Source of the DNA: Rhodobacteraceae bacterium IMCC1909
Lineage (GTDB): Bacteria > Pseudomonadota > Alphaproteobacteria > Rhodobacterales > Rhodobacteraceae
NCBI GenBank assembly: GCA_030704425.1
Contig: JAPDHM010000002.1
Location: 434,001 to 498,000, forward strand
DNA: 64,000 nucleotides
Reading direction: 5' to 3'
Shown here: positions 37,469 to 47,599 of the stretch, piece by piece
Layout of the letters: each line of letters begins with the position of its first letter
Numbering within the stretch: position 1 is the stretch's first letter
Translations under genes and position numbers: made by a program
Notes under the pieces: model-generated
What the model was told of the DNA's origin: nothing
Databases searched by the model: none
What the model saw: only the letters and a program-made list of their open reading frames with translations

Positions 37469-38338
37469 ATGGCTGGCGCATATGACGACCGTGACGGTGT
37501 CATCTGGATGGATGGCGAATTGGTGAACTGGCGCGACGCTAAGGTTCACATTCTGACCCATGGCTTGCATTACGGCAGCTCTGTGTTTGAAGGTGAACGC
37601 GCCTATAACGGGAAGATTTTCAAGTCTCGTGAACATTCCGAGCGGCTTTTGAAATCTGGCGAATATATGGACATTCCAATTCCATATTCCGTGGACGAAA
37701 TTGAGGCCGCGAAAGAGGAGGTCTTGACCGCCTCTGGTCTGCAGGATGCCTATGTGCGGGCGGTTTGCTGGCGCGGTTCAGGTGACGATATGGGGGTCGC
37801 CTCCGAGCGCAACCCAGTGCGCATGGCCGTGGCGGCTTGGGAATGGGGCGCCTACTATGGGGACGCCAAATTCAAAGGCGCAAAGCTCGATATCGCCAAA
37901 TGGAAACGCCCAAGCCCAGAAACAATCCCATGCTTTGCCAAGGCCGCCGGGCTTTATATGATCTGCACCATGTCCAAACATGCAGCCGAAGCCAAAGGCT
38001 GTTCAGATGCGATGATGCTTGATTATCGCGGCTATGTGGCTGAGGCCACTGGCGCCAACCTGTTCTTTGTCAAAGACGGTGAAGTGCACACGCCAAAACC
38101 CGATTGCTTCCTCAATGGCATCACGCGCCAGACCGTGGTGGGCATGTTGCAAGAGCGCGGCGTCACTGTGATCGAACGGCACATCATGCCCGAGGAGCTG
38201 GAAGGCTTTGAACAATGTTGGTTGACCGGCACCGCGGCGGAAGTCACACCTGTGGGTCAAATCGGCGATTACACATTTGAAGTGGGCGCTCTGGCGCGCG
38301 ACATCGCCGAAAGCTACGAAAAACTCGTCCGCGCATAA
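37469..38338 (+). CDS. ilvE: Branched-chain amino acid aminotransferase
   Basis: PLP-dependent final transamination of leucine, isoleucine and valine synthesis. 289 residues of fold type IV: HGLHYGSSVFEGERAYNG, the Lys region MICTMSKHAAEAKGCSDAMM and EATGANLFFV. The ATG at 37469 follows AAGGGAG; an in-frame start at 37424 overlaps the inverted-repeat region. Followed by a strong terminator, so it is monocistronic. Confidence 0.94.
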   Translation: MAGAYDDRDGVIWMDGELVNWRDAKVHILTHGLHYGSSVFEGERAYNGKIFKSREHSERLLKSGEYMDIPIPYSVDEIEAAKEEVLTASGLQDAYVRAVCWRGSGDDMGVASERNPVRMAVAAWEWGAYYGDAKFKGAKLDIAKWKRPSPETIPCFAKAAGLYMICTMSKHAAEAKGCSDAMMLDYRGYVAEATGANLFFVKDGEVHTPKPDCFLNGITRQTVVGMLQERGVTVIERHIMPEELEGFEQCWLTGTAAEVTPVGQIGDYTFEVGALARDIAESYEKLVRA

Positions 38339-38365
38339 GCACGCGACGCCACCGCAGAAACAGCG

Positions 38366-38394
38366 GCCTCAACCCTTTGGGTTGAGGCTTTTTT
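38366..38394 (+). terminator. Rho-independent terminator of ilvE
   Basis: Ten-bp stem GCCTCAACCC/GGGTTGAGGC with a TTT loop (38366-38388), then six T residues. Confidence 0.93.
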
Positions 38395-38436
38395 ATTATC
38401 AACAGTGCAGGCCGCAGCCAGAGTAGCGATTGGGCT

Positions 38437-39594
38437 TTACATAAAACTGCGCTCAAATGCCCACCACAGGCCCACGAAAGCAATGGCCACAGATCCAGGG
38501 ATCACCACCACACGGCGATACATAGCGCTGCGCCCCAAAGGCAGAGCAAAGAGAACAAAGGCTGCTGCAATCACCGCCAATTGGCCAAGTTCGACACCGA
38601 TGTTGAAGGCAATAAGAGAAAGAATGAATTGCCCCTGCGCCAGGCCAAGATCTCCCAATACGGAGGCAAACCCCAGCCCATGTAAAAGGCCAAACCCGAA
38701 GACCACAAGGATCCGCCACCACCCCAGTTTCGGGCGCAGAATATTCTCAATCGCCACATAGGCAATTGAGATGGCAATCAAAGCCTCTACCAGCCACATC
38801 TGCGCCGGTGGAATGGTGATAATGCTCAAAGTTGCAAGCCCAAGCGTGACCGTATGGGCCAGTGTAAAAGCCGTGACCTGCGCCAAGAGGGGGCGCCAAG
38901 CGAGAGAGAAGAGAAACAAACCTAAGACAAAGAGAATGTGATCCAGACCCTTTGGAATAATGTGCTCGAAGCCTTCGACAACAAACCGCAAGAACACAGC
39001 GCCCGTGCTTTCCTCAACAACACCAGACCGAGGCAGCGGTGCGCTGACCTCGCCGCCCTGCAAAAAGGCCGCATAGGCGTTTGGACCCTCCCCATGGCGC
39101 ACCACCAGCCCGCCATTGCGCGCGGCCCATCCCAAAGAGACCGGAGCCGTCCCGGGCGGCAGCTCCGCAGACATTGAAACCACCGTATCGCGGGGCAGTT
39201 CGAGATCCGACTCAGCGATCACATCCACCGATGCCAAGCTCAAGGGTCCAGCCCCCTCAAGCAAAATCCCTGCGGAAATATCGGAAAATCGCGTTTCAAC
39301 CATTTGCGCCAATGCGCGATCCGGCAGGCCGCGCAACCGGTCATAGACCTCTGCTTCGGGCGCCTCATCGGTATCTGCGACTTGAGACTGATCTATACCT
39401 GCCAAAAGAGTTTCTACGGCGAGGCGCAGGGAGATTTCAATTCTGTCCTCGTTAACAGAAACTTCCGCCACTGCCGGCCGCAATTCATGGGCGCGGGCCT
39501 GTCCTGGCAAACTGAGAAACCCCAGAAGTGCACTTGACATCAATAGGAAACACCACACCATCAGTAGATGATGGCTCGCGAAAGGTCTCAACAT
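38437..39594 (-). CDS. HupE/UreJ-family membrane protein
   Basis: 385 residues: signal-like N-terminus, a long periplasmic domain (36-205), then a six-to-seven-helix HupE/UreJ domain beginning VVEGFEHIIPKGLDHILFVLG and continuing AFTLAHTVTLGLA and GLLHGLGFASVLG. Members are candidate nickel/metal permeases, but this long-domain form is uncharacterised. ATG 39594 follows AAGGAG and overlaps the start of the divergent DUF4198-like gene, which suggests a shared function. Confidence 0.86.
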   Translation of the reverse strand: MLRPFASHHLLMVWCFLLMSSALLGFLSLPGQARAHELRPAVAEVSVNEDRIEISLRLAVETLLAGIDQSQVADTDEAPEAEVYDRLRGLPDRALAQMVETRFSDISAGILLEGAGPLSLASVDVIAESDLELPRDTVVSMSAELPPGTAPVSLGWAARNGGLVVRHGEGPNAYAAFLQGGEVSAPLPRSGVVEESTGAVFLRFVVEGFEHIIPKGLDHILFVLGLFLFSLAWRPLLAQVTAFTLAHTVTLGLATLSIITIPPAQMWLVEALIAISIAYVAIENILRPKLGWWRILVVFGFGLLHGLGFASVLGDLGLAQGQFILSLIAFNIGVELGQLAVIAAAFVLFALPLGRSAMYRRVVVIPGSVAIAFVGLWWAFERSFM

Positions 39595-40405
39595 GTTTCA
39601 GCGCTCCTTAAACTTACTTTTCGCTCTTGTTTTTACTGGGCCTATCTATGCACATGAATTTTGGATTTCGCCAGTGGGTTTTGAGGTTGACGTCCAAAGC
39701 CCTATAGCAGCGCATTTCCGGGTTGGGCAGGATTTCAAAGGGGGCAGCCATTCCTACCTCAGCCGCTATACAACCCGTCATGAGCTGCATCAGGGCGGCG
39801 CAATCCTTGAGATGAGCCCGCGGGAGGGTGACCGGCCCGCCATGCAGCATCCCGGGCTCGAAGACGGGTTGGCTGTTTTGGTGCATGAAACCACCGACAG
39901 CACCCTCACCTATCGGGAATTTGAAAAATTTGTTGCCTTTGTCGAACATAAAGATTTTGCCGGACTGCCCGAGGCGCATCTGGCGCGTGGCCTGCCAGAT
40001 ATCGGTTTTGTTGAGAGTTATCGACGCTTTGCAAAATCCCTCATTGCTGTAGGCAGCGGGGCGGGGCAAGATCGGCCAGTCGGGCTGGAGATTGAGATCG
40101 TCGCGCTCTCCAACCCCTATACCGACGATCTCTCAGAGGGCATGGCGGTCCAAGTGTTATTGAATGACGCGCCCCGCGCTGATGTTCAGGTCGAAGTCTT
40201 CTCACGCCCTGCGGGCACGAAAGAGCCGGCCGGGATCCAACTGTATCACACGGACGCCGATGGAATTGCGCGGTTCCCGGTGCGCACCGGTCACGACTAT
40301 ATGATCGACAATGTTGCGCTGCGCCCTGTGGAGCCCGCCAATACAGATGACCCAGTCTGGCACAGCCTTTGGGCCAATCTCACCTTTGCCGTTCCAGAAG
40401 ATTAG
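39593..40405 (+). CDS. DUF4198-like exported protein
   Basis: 270 residues with a signal peptide ([20 protein letters not shown]) and a beta-rich mature domain starting [12 protein letters not shown], typical of DUF4198 proteins that are often linked to metal uptake. The C-terminal region [17 protein letters not shown]-like is an Ig/carboxypeptidase-regulatory-type fold. AAAGG precedes the ATG. Its start overlaps the HupE/UreJ start head to head, and its stop overlaps queG. Confidence 0.8.
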   Translation: MFQRSLNLLFALVFTGPIYAHEFWISPVGFEVDVQSPIAAHFRVGQDFKGGSHSYLSRYTTRHELHQGGAILEMSPREGDRPAMQHPGLEDGLAVLVHETTDSTLTYREFEKFVAFVEHKDFAGLPEAHLARGLPDIGFVESYRRFAKSLIAVGSGAGQDRPVGLEIEIVALSNPYTDDLSEGMAVQVLLNDAPRADVQVEVFSRPAGTKEPAGIQLYHTDADGIARFPVRTGHDYMIDNVALRPVEPANTDDPVWHSLWANLTFAVPED

Positions 40406-41445
40406 TGCGTAATGCGCGCCAAGGCCCAGCCAGCAGCCTCTGCCACCGCCGGATCTGCATCCGTAACCAAAGGGTGTAGTAGCGGCCCGTAGGACGGATT
40501 GCCCGAATTTCCAATGGCATAGAGCACGTTGCGGATAAAACGATCGCGGCCAATACGTTTGATGGGAGAGCCTGCGAATTTCTCACGAAACCCGGCATCA
40601 TCCAAGACCACGAGATCACGCAGCGGCGGCGCTGCCAAATCCCCGTGAGCGGCGTAGCGCATATCAGAGGCCACAACGGCGAATTTATTCCACGGACAAA
40701 CGGCCAAGCAATCGTCACAGCCATAGATATGATTGCCGAGGCCCGGCCGCAGCGCCAGATCAATCGGGCCCTTGTGCTCAATGGTCAGATAGGAAATGCA
40801 GCGCCGCGCATCCATTTTGTAAGGCGCAACAAAAGCCTCGGTCGGGCAAATGTCCAAACATTTCTGACATGACCCGCAGTGATCCACCTCCGGCGCATCC
40901 GGCTCCAGCTCCAGCGTGGTAAATATCGCGCCCAAAAACATCCAATTTCCAGTCGTGCGGCTCACCAGATTGGTATGCTTGCCTTGCCAGCCCAAACCAG
41001 CGGCCTGCCCCAAGGGCTTTTCCGCAACCGGGGCCGTATCAACAAAGACTTTCACCTCACCGCCCCCTTCGGCAATCAACCAGCGGGCCAAGCGTTTCAG
41101 CCGTTTTTTGACAATGTCGTGATAGTCTTTGCCCTGGGCATAGACGCTGATATTGCCAATATCAGGCCTGTCGAGATTGGCCAGAGGATCGCTTTGTGGG
41201 CCATAGCTTTCGGCCAGCATCACCACGGATCGCGCCTCAGGCCACAAAACCTGCGGCGCGGCGCGCCAGTCTTTGCGTGCCTCCATCCATGTCATTTGTC
41301 CGTGATAGCCGGCCTGCAAAAATGCCTCCAACTGCGCCGGCACCTGCGGCACGGCATCGGGCGTGGTGATCTTGACATTGCTAAAGCCCTCGGCCAAGGC
41401 CTGCTCCAGGAGCCTGGATTTCAGATCAGAAGTCAAGATTGGCAT
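40402..41445 (-). CDS. queG: Epoxyqueuosine reductase
   Basis: Last step of queuosine synthesis in tRNA; cobalamin and Fe-S dependent. 347 residues: N-terminal cobalamin-binding domain, catalytic Asp in [14 protein letters not shown], and two 4Fe-4S clusters from [13 protein letters not shown] and [10 protein letters not shown], followed by HEAT-like repeats ([10 protein letters not shown]). The ATG at 41445 lies inside the end of the GST gene (20-base overlap); an in-frame start at 41475 lies further inside it. Confidence 0.94.
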   Translation of the reverse strand: MPILTSDLKSRLLEQALAEGFSNVKITTPDAVPQVPAQLEAFLQAGYHGQMTWMEARKDWRAAPQVLWPEARSVVMLAESYGPQSDPLANLDRPDIGNISVYAQGKDYHDIVKKRLKRLARWLIAEGGGEVKVFVDTAPVAEKPLGQAAGLGWQGKHTNLVSRTTGNWMFLGAIFTTLELEPDAPEVDHCGSCQKCLDICPTEAFVAPYKMDARRCISYLTIEHKGPIDLALRPGLGNHIYGCDDCLAVCPWNKFAVVASDMRYAAHGDLAAPPLRDLVVLDDAGFREKFAGSPIKRIGRDRFIRNVLYAIGNSGNPSYGPLLHPLVTDADPAVAEAAGWALARITH

Positions 41446-42091
41446 AATGGTGCGGAGGCGGGAAGCCCGGCACATTATCGGAAAGTATCGACCGGAACGC
41501 CGGGCGCGACTTCATCGTGGCATACCAATCTTTTACCGCCGTGGATCGATTCCAATCCACATCACAAATGTAGTCCAGCGCCGACAGCTGTGCCGCGGCG
41601 GCGAAATCGGCAAGGCTCATCTCATCCCCCGCAAGCCAGCGGCGATTGTCCAAGAGCCAATTCATATAATCGAGATGAAATTTAATGGCCTTTGCTCCAG
41701 CCTTCACATTGGCAGCAACCGGATATCCCGATGCATGGATTTTTCGATTAACCCGCTCATACAAAAGATTTGCCGTCACCTCATGGTGGAACTTATCATC
41801 AAACCAAGAGACCAAACGGCGCACCTCATAGCGGGCCTGTACATCTTGGGGCAATAACCGTGGCTCGGGGAAACGCTCTTCGAGATATTCGCAGATCGCG
41901 GACGATTCCGCATAGATCTCCCCACCCATCTTGAGTACCGGGACTTTTCCTGCGGGATTGCGGCGCAAAAAATCCGCATCCCCTTCCCAATAGCGCTCTT
42001 CCACCAGTTGCACTTCGATTTTTTTTTCTGCCAGGCTCAGACGCACTTTACGGCAAAAAGGAGACAGTGGGACGTGATACAGGATATTCAT
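41426..42091 (-). CDS. Glutathione S-transferase-family protein
   Basis: 221 residues. N-terminal thioredoxin-like domain starts [30 protein letters not shown], where SPFCRK carries a Cys as in GSTs of the beta/omega type. The GSH contacts lie in GKVPVL and [11 protein letters not shown]; an all-alpha C-terminal domain follows. Translationally coupled to queG, so it is a conserved neighbour rather than a known queuosine enzyme. Confidence 0.87.
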   Translation of the reverse strand: MNILYHVPLSPFCRKVRLSLAEKKIEVQLVEERYWEGDADFLRRNPAGKVPVLKMGGEIYAESSAICEYLEERFPEPRLLPQDVQARYEVRRLVSWFDDKFHHEVTANLLYERVNRKIHASGYPVAANVKAGAKAIKFHLDYMNWLLDNRRWLAGDEMSLADFAAAAQLSALDYICDVDWNRSTAVKDWYATMKSRPAFRSILSDNVPGFPPPHHYANLDF

Positions 42092-42144
42092 TGGGTTTCA
42101 CTTTACTCAGTTCATCTTGTCATAACCGCCCTTTGTCGGTGCAA

Positions 42145-42888
42145 TCAATCCTCAAAACACCCCGCACGACCATCCTTTCGGATCAAGTCGGCTCCAGCAA
42201 TCACAGATGCCGCGCGTTTCTTTGTCTCTTTGCTCGGACGAATTGCGCTGCGGCCTTTGGGATCGGGCAAGACAACCGCAAGGCGACCGGCCTGAACGCG
42301 GCTCAAATCTTTGGCCGCAACCCCAAAGTGATGCCAGGCTGCCGCCTCAATACCAAACACCCCGGTGTCAAATTCGGCGATGTTAAGATAAATTTCCAAC
42401 AGGCGCCGTTTGCTCCACACCATTTCAATGTAGGGGGTCAACAGTGCTTCAACAGCTTTGCGCAACCAATTGCGCCCAGGCCAGAGAAAGGCGTTTTTGA
42501 CCGTTTGCTGGCTGATGGTTGAACCACCGCGCATAGCCCCTTCGCGCAGCGCTTGACGCACTGCCGCACTGTCAATCCCCCAATGGGTGCAGAAATTGGC
42601 ATCTTCCGCCGCCACCACCGCACGGCGCACCATCGGGGCAACCTCTTCAATATCGACCCATTGATATTGGATTTCACCAAGCCGGGCGCGCTCTTGCATC
42701 ATGTAAAACGTGATCGGCGGGTTAACCCATCGGTAGATCAATCCCCAAGCCAGAAAGGCCAACGCCACCGCGAGCAGGCTCCAAAGCAGAACCCGCTGCG
42801 CGCCGCGCAGCAAAGGCCCCAATCGCCCAGGCCATCGCCGGCGGGGGCCATCAGGGCTATCAAGATGATCCTCAATTGGCTCAATCAT
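42145..42888 (-). CDS. mtgA: Monofunctional peptidoglycan glycosyltransferase
   Basis: 247 residues, type II membrane protein: one helix at ~33-52, then a GT51 domain with catalytic Glu in AVVAAEDANFCTHWG (E95) and GGSTISQQTVKNAFLWPGRN. Polymerises lipid II glycan strands without a transpeptidase domain. It lies downstream of gltB on the same strand with a 103-base gap. Confidence 0.93.
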   Translation of the reverse strand: MIEPIEDHLDSPDGPRRRWPGRLGPLLRGAQRVLLWSLLAVALAFLAWGLIYRWVNPPITFYMMQERARLGEIQYQWVDIEEVAPMVRRAVVAAEDANFCTHWGIDSAAVRQALREGAMRGGSTISQQTVKNAFLWPGRNWLRKAVEALLTPYIEMVWSKRRLLEIYLNIAEFDTGVFGIEAAAWHHFGVAAKDLSRVQAGRLAVVLPDPKGRSAIRPSKETKKRAASVIAGADLIRKDGRAGCFED

Positions 42889-42991
42889 CGGTATGCCACA
42901 CCATATCAGAGGCGCTTCGTCAACTTATCGGAGGCCAGACCTGAGCACTCCTTAGCAATTGGCCCTGCGAAATCGCCAATCCCATGCGGCA

Positions 42992-45900
42992 CTATTCTGC
43001 CGGCATGGATTGGGATTGACCATCTTGTAAAGGCGCTGGCAAATGCACCAGCATTTCTTTGGGGCAGACTTGCACAAAATTGTGCATTTCTTCTTCCCAA
43101 TGCTGCAAAATATCCGCAGCTTTGACTGAATTGGTCTCCGCGACATGGCGGGAGATCAGAGCCTTCAGCTCCTCCTGCCAATGGGCAACCGAAACAGGGC
43201 AGGTCACCAGAGTCTCCATATTCATCATCGGAGCCGTTTTTCCGGCGGGATCATAAAGATAGGCCATGCCGCCCGTCATCCCGGCGCCGAAGTTGGCCCC
43301 AATGGAGCCCAGAACCACGGCAACACCGCCCGTCATATATTCACAGCCATTCGAACCGCAGCCTTCGATCACGGTTTTTGCGCCTGAGTTGCGCACCGCA
43401 AAACGCTCACCGGCGCGGCCGGAAGCGAAGAGGAACCCATCGGTCGCGCCATAAAGCACGGTATTGCCAATAATTGTGTTCTCTGAAGCCACCAAAGGGC
43501 TGATCTGCGCTGGGCGCACAACGATCACGCCACCCGAGAGACCTTTGCCGACATAGTCATTGGCCTCACCGGCCACTTCCAGCTTCAACCCGGGTGCTGC
43601 AAAAGCGCCAAGCGCCTGACCGGCCGAACCTTGCAGCTTAATGGTCAAGTGATCCGATTGCAGGCTATTACGCATGCCAAATTTGGTCACAATATGGCTC
43701 GACACCCTTGTGCCAATGGAGCGCGATGTGTTTTGCACCGCATATTGCAGCTGCATCTTCTCACCATCTTGTAAGAAGCGCGCGGCGTCTGTGACGATCT
43801 GCGCATCCAATGTATCAGGCACCGCGTTGCGCGGCCTATTGCGATCATAGGTTATCTCATCGGCACCATCGACCGTAATCAAAAGCGGGTTGAGATCCAA
43901 ATCATCCAAATGCGCAGACCCGCGCGACACCTGGCTAAGCAAATCCGCACGGCCAATCACCTCATCCATGGAGCGCGCGCCAATACTGGCCAAAATCTCA
44001 CGGACTTCTTGCGCATAGAAGGTGATCAAATTGACGACCTTATCTGCCGACCCGGTGAACTTGTCTCGCAGCGCTTCATCTTGCGTGCAAACACCCACAG
44101 GGCAGGTGTTAGATTGGCACTGCCGCACCATGATGCAGCCCATCGCGATCAGAGCGGCGGTGCCGATGCCATATTCTTCCGCACCCATCATGGCCGCCAT
44201 TACAATATCGCGGCCCGTGCGCAACCCGCCATCAGTGCGCAATGTCACCCGTTCACGCAGATTGTTCATCGCCAGAACCTGATGCGCCTCGGTCAGACCC
44301 ATTTCCCAGGGCAGGCCGGCAAATTTAATCGACGTCGCTGGCGAAGCGCCCGTGCCGCCATTATGGCCGGAGATCAAAATCACATCGGCCTCAGCCTTCG
44401 CCACGCCGGCAGCAATAGTGCCCACCCCAGAGGCCGCCACCAATTTCACCGTCACCTTACAGCGCGGGTTGATCTGCTTGAGATCGTAAATCAACTGCGC
44501 CAAATCTTCGATGGAATAGATATCATGATGTGGCGGTGGGCTGATCAAGGTCACACCTTTGGTCGAATGACGCAGGCGGGCAATGAGGTCCGTAACCTTC
44601 ATACCGGGCAGTTGTCCGCCCTCGCCGGGCTTGGCCCCCTGCGCCACTTTGATTTCCAATTCCTCACAGTGATTGAGATATTCCGCCGTGACCCCAAAGC
44701 GGCCTGAAGCCACCTGTTTGATCTTCGCAGAGGGATTGTCTCCATTGGGTTCGGGCACGAAATGCGCCGGATCTTCTCCGCCCTCACCACTGTCAGACTT
44801 GGCTCCAATCCGGTTCATCGCCACGTTGAGCGTCTTATGGGCCTCCGGGCTCAGAGCGCCAAGGGACATGCCGGGGGTGACAAACCGCTTGCGGATTGAG
44901 GTGATGCTTTCCACCTCATCGACAGAAATTGCCGCGCCCAAAGGTTTAATCGCCAGTAGATCGCGCAGGTGGATCGGCGGGTTGGCTTGCAATTTCGCCG
45001 AATAGTTTTTCCACATCTCAAAACTGCCGCGGTCACAAGCCGATTGCAGCAAATGCATGGTTTGCGCTTCCCACGCGTGTTTTTCACCAGAGCGGCGCGC
45101 TTTATAAAAACCGCCAATCGGCAGAACATCCGAGGCCGCAGTATAAGCCGAGGCGTGAATGGATTCGGCCTTGCGTTGAATGCCTACCACACCAATACCA
45201 GAAATCCGCGATGTCATGCCGGGAAAATACTCAGCGCACATGGCGCGTGACAGGCCAACAGCCTCAAAGTTCAAGCCGCCGCGATAGGACGAGATGACCG
45301 AAATCCCCATCTTCGCCATGATTTTCAACAGCCCCTGATCAATCGCGGAGCGATACCGCGCCACAGCTTCCGTCAATAAGCAATCGAGCAGGCCGCGATC
45401 AATGCGATCGGCCAGGCTGTCTTCGGCCAAATAGGCATTCACGACCGTTGCGCCGCAGCCGATCAACACAGCAAAATAATGCGGATCAATACACTCCGCA
45501 GATCGTACATTGAGCGAGGTGAATGTGCGCAATCCCTTACGGGTCAGCCAAGAATGCACCGCGCTTGTGGCCAAAATCATCGGCATGGCGACGGAGGTCT
45601 CGGAGGCATGTTGATCCGTCAAAACCAAATGCCCTGCACCCGAGCGCACCGCATCTTCGGCTTCCGAGCGAATACGATTGAGCGCCTTTTGCAATTCCCC
45701 CGGTGCACCACCGGTTGGGAATGTACAATCGATCTCCACCATCGGCGCGTTGAAATTCTCCAACAACCGCTCAAATTGCACATTGCCGACAAAGGGCGAA
45801 TCCAGAACCAAAATTTCGGTCTGGGCACTGCTCTCATCCAGCACATTTTTCAGATTACCAAAGCGGGTCTTCAAACTCATGACCCTAAATTCGCGCAGGC

Positions 45901-47539
45901 TGTCAATCGGGGGATTGGTCACCTGACTAAAGTTTTGCCTAAAGAAATGTGACAACGGGCGATATTTTTCGCTCAAGACCGCAGAGGGCGTGTCATCGCC
46001 CATCGAGGCCAAGGTCTCTTTACCATCCTCGGCCATCGGCGCCAAGATTTGCTCGAGCTCCTCAATCGTGTAGCCCGCCGCAATCTGACGTTGGCGCAAA
46101 TCGGCCCCCTTAAACATCGGTTTTTCAACCGCTTTGGCCAGATCGTCGTCAAGCTCATTGATCTTACCAACCCAGGCGCTGAAGTCTTGGCTTGCGGCCA
46201 GCATATCTTTCATTTCAGTGTCGTGATACAAGCGGCCCTCGGCGATATCGACCGCCAAAAGTTGCCCAGGGCCCAGCGCGCCTTTTTCTTTTACATTGGC
46301 CTCATCAACTGTGACCATGCCGGCTTCCGACCCCGCGATTAGCAAGCCGTCACCTGTCACCACATAGCGCATGGGCCTTAGACCATTGCGATCCAAGCCC
46401 GCACAGACCCAGCGCCCATCGGTCATGGCCAAGGCTGCCGGACCATCCCATGGCTCCATCACGGAGTTGCAGTAAGAATACATATCCCGCCAAGATTTCG
46501 GCAAATCCACTGCCTGCTTTGACCAGCTTTCCGGCACCAGCATGGTCTTGGCCATCGGCGCATTGCGCCCGGCACGCACCAACATTTCAAACACCGCATC
46601 CAGCGCAGCCGAATCTGACGACCCACCTGGGATCACTGGCTTGATGTCTTCGGCCATATCTCCAAAAGCATCCGATGACATGCGAATTTCATGACTCTTC
46701 ATCCAATTGGTATTGCCTTTCAGCGTATTTATTTCGCCATTGTGGGCCAACATACGGAAGGGCTGCGCCAGCCACCACTGTGGGAAGGTATTGGTCGAAT
46801 AGCGTTGGTGATACAAAGCAAAGGCAGACTCGAAGCGTTCATCTTTCAAATCTGGATAGAATTCTGACATATCCTCTGCCAGGAACATGCCTTTATAGAT
46901 AATCGACCGACAGGACAGGCTGGCCAAGTAAAGATCGTGAATTCCGGCAGATTGCGCGGCTTTTTCGATCCGGCGACGAATGACGTAAAGCTCGCGCTCA
47001 AATGTCTCCTCGTCTACGCCTTTGGAATTGGACACCAAGAGCTGCTCAATTTCAGGTCGTGTGGCATTGGCCTTTTCCCCCAAACAGTAGACATTCACCG
47101 GAACATGGCGCCAGCCGTAGATATAGTAGCCCATGCGCAGAACTTCGGTTTCCACAATCGTCCGGCAGGTTTCTTGGGCTCCGAAATCCGTGCGCGGCAG
47201 GAACACCTGCCCCACTGCCATCAGTTCGTTCATACGCGGCGTATGGCCGGTGCGTTCGATTTGATCATAGAAGAATGGCACAGGAATTTGCACATGGATG
47301 CCAGCCCCGTCACCTGTTTTGCCATCTGCATCGACCGCGCCGCGGTGCCAAACCGCTTTGAGCGCATCAATACCGGCCTGAACCACCTTGCGGCTTGGCG
47401 ACCCATCGATAGACACCACAAGCCCTACACCACAGCTGGCGTGCTCTTCCGCCTCAGAGTAAAGGCCATTTTCAGCCATATACTTGCGCTTGGCTTCTTC
47501 CACTTTCACCCAGTTCGCATCAAATTTTGTCATGCTCAT
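42992..47539 (-). CDS. gltB: Glutamate synthase large subunit
   Basis: NADPH-dependent GOGAT, assimilating ammonia via glutamine. 1515 residues: the N-terminal Ntn-amidase Cys (C36 in ASCGVG) implies a 35-residue propeptide, followed by a central domain, the FMN synthase domain, the 3Fe-4S ligand region CIMVRQCQSNTCPVGVC, and the C-terminal beta-helix (GXGXGX repeats). gltD is 60 bases upstream on the same strand. Confidence 0.96.
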   Translation of the reverse strand: MSMTKFDANWVKVEEAKRKYMAENGLYSEAEEHASCGVGLVVSIDGSPSRKVVQAGIDALKAVWHRGAVDADGKTGDGAGIHVQIPVPFFYDQIERTGHTPRMNELMAVGQVFLPRTDFGAQETCRTIVETEVLRMGYYIYGWRHVPVNVYCLGEKANATRPEIEQLLVSNSKGVDEETFERELYVIRRRIEKAAQSAGIHDLYLASLSCRSIIYKGMFLAEDMSEFYPDLKDERFESAFALYHQRYSTNTFPQWWLAQPFRMLAHNGEINTLKGNTNWMKSHEIRMSSDAFGDMAEDIKPVIPGGSSDSAALDAVFEMLVRAGRNAPMAKTMLVPESWSKQAVDLPKSWRDMYSYCNSVMEPWDGPAALAMTDGRWVCAGLDRNGLRPMRYVVTGDGLLIAGSEAGMVTVDEANVKEKGALGPGQLLAVDIAEGRLYHDTEMKDMLAASQDFSAWVGKINELDDDLAKAVEKPMFKGADLRQRQIAAGYTIEELEQILAPMAEDGKETLASMGDDTPSAVLSEKYRPLSHFFRQNFSQVTNPPIDSLREFRVMSLKTRFGNLKNVLDESSAQTEILVLDSPFVGNVQFERLLENFNAPMVEIDCTFPTGGAPGELQKALNRIRSEAEDAVRSGAGHLVLTDQHASETSVAMPMILATSAVHSWLTRKGLRTFTSLNVRSAECIDPHYFAVLIGCGATVVNAYLAEDSLADRIDRGLLDCLLTEAVARYRSAIDQGLLKIMAKMGISVISSYRGGLNFEAVGLSRAMCAEYFPGMTSRISGIGVVGIQRKAESIHASAYTAASDVLPIGGFYKARRSGEKHAWEAQTMHLLQSACDRGSFEMWKNYSAKLQANPPIHLRDLLAIKPLGAAISVDEVESITSIRKRFVTPGMSLGALSPEAHKTLNVAMNRIGAKSDSGEGGEDPAHFVPEPNGDNPSAKIKQVASGRFGVTAEYLNHCEELEIKVAQGAKPGEGGQLPGMKVTDLIARLRHSTKGVTLISPPPHHDIYSIEDLAQLIYDLKQINPRCKVTVKLVAASGVGTIAAGVAKAEADVILISGHNGGTGASPATSIKFAGLPWEMGLTEAHQVLAMNNLRERVTLRTDGGLRTGRDIVMAAMMGAEEYGIGTAALIAMGCIMVRQCQSNTCPVGVCTQDEALRDKFTGSADKVVNLITFYAQEVREILASIGARSMDEVIGRADLLSQVSRGSAHLDDLDLNPLLITVDGADEITYDRNRPRNAVPDTLDAQIVTDAARFLQDGEKMQLQYAVQNTSRSIGTRVSSHIVTKFGMRNSLQSDHLTIKLQGSAGQALGAFAAPGLKLEVAGEANDYVGKGLSGGVIVVRPAQISPLVASENTIIGNTVLYGATDGFLFASGRAGERFAVRNSGAKTVIEGCGSNGCEYMTGGVAVVLGSIGANFGAGMTGGMAYLYDPAGKTAPMMNMETLVTCPVSVAHWQEELKALISRHVAETNSVKAADILQHWEEEMHNFVQVCPKEMLVHLPAPLQDGQSQSMPAE

Positions 47540-47599
47540 CTCCTAAAATGCCCACGCGGGACATTGTTATGTCGCAAAGGTCCAGATCCACGCAGGCGC

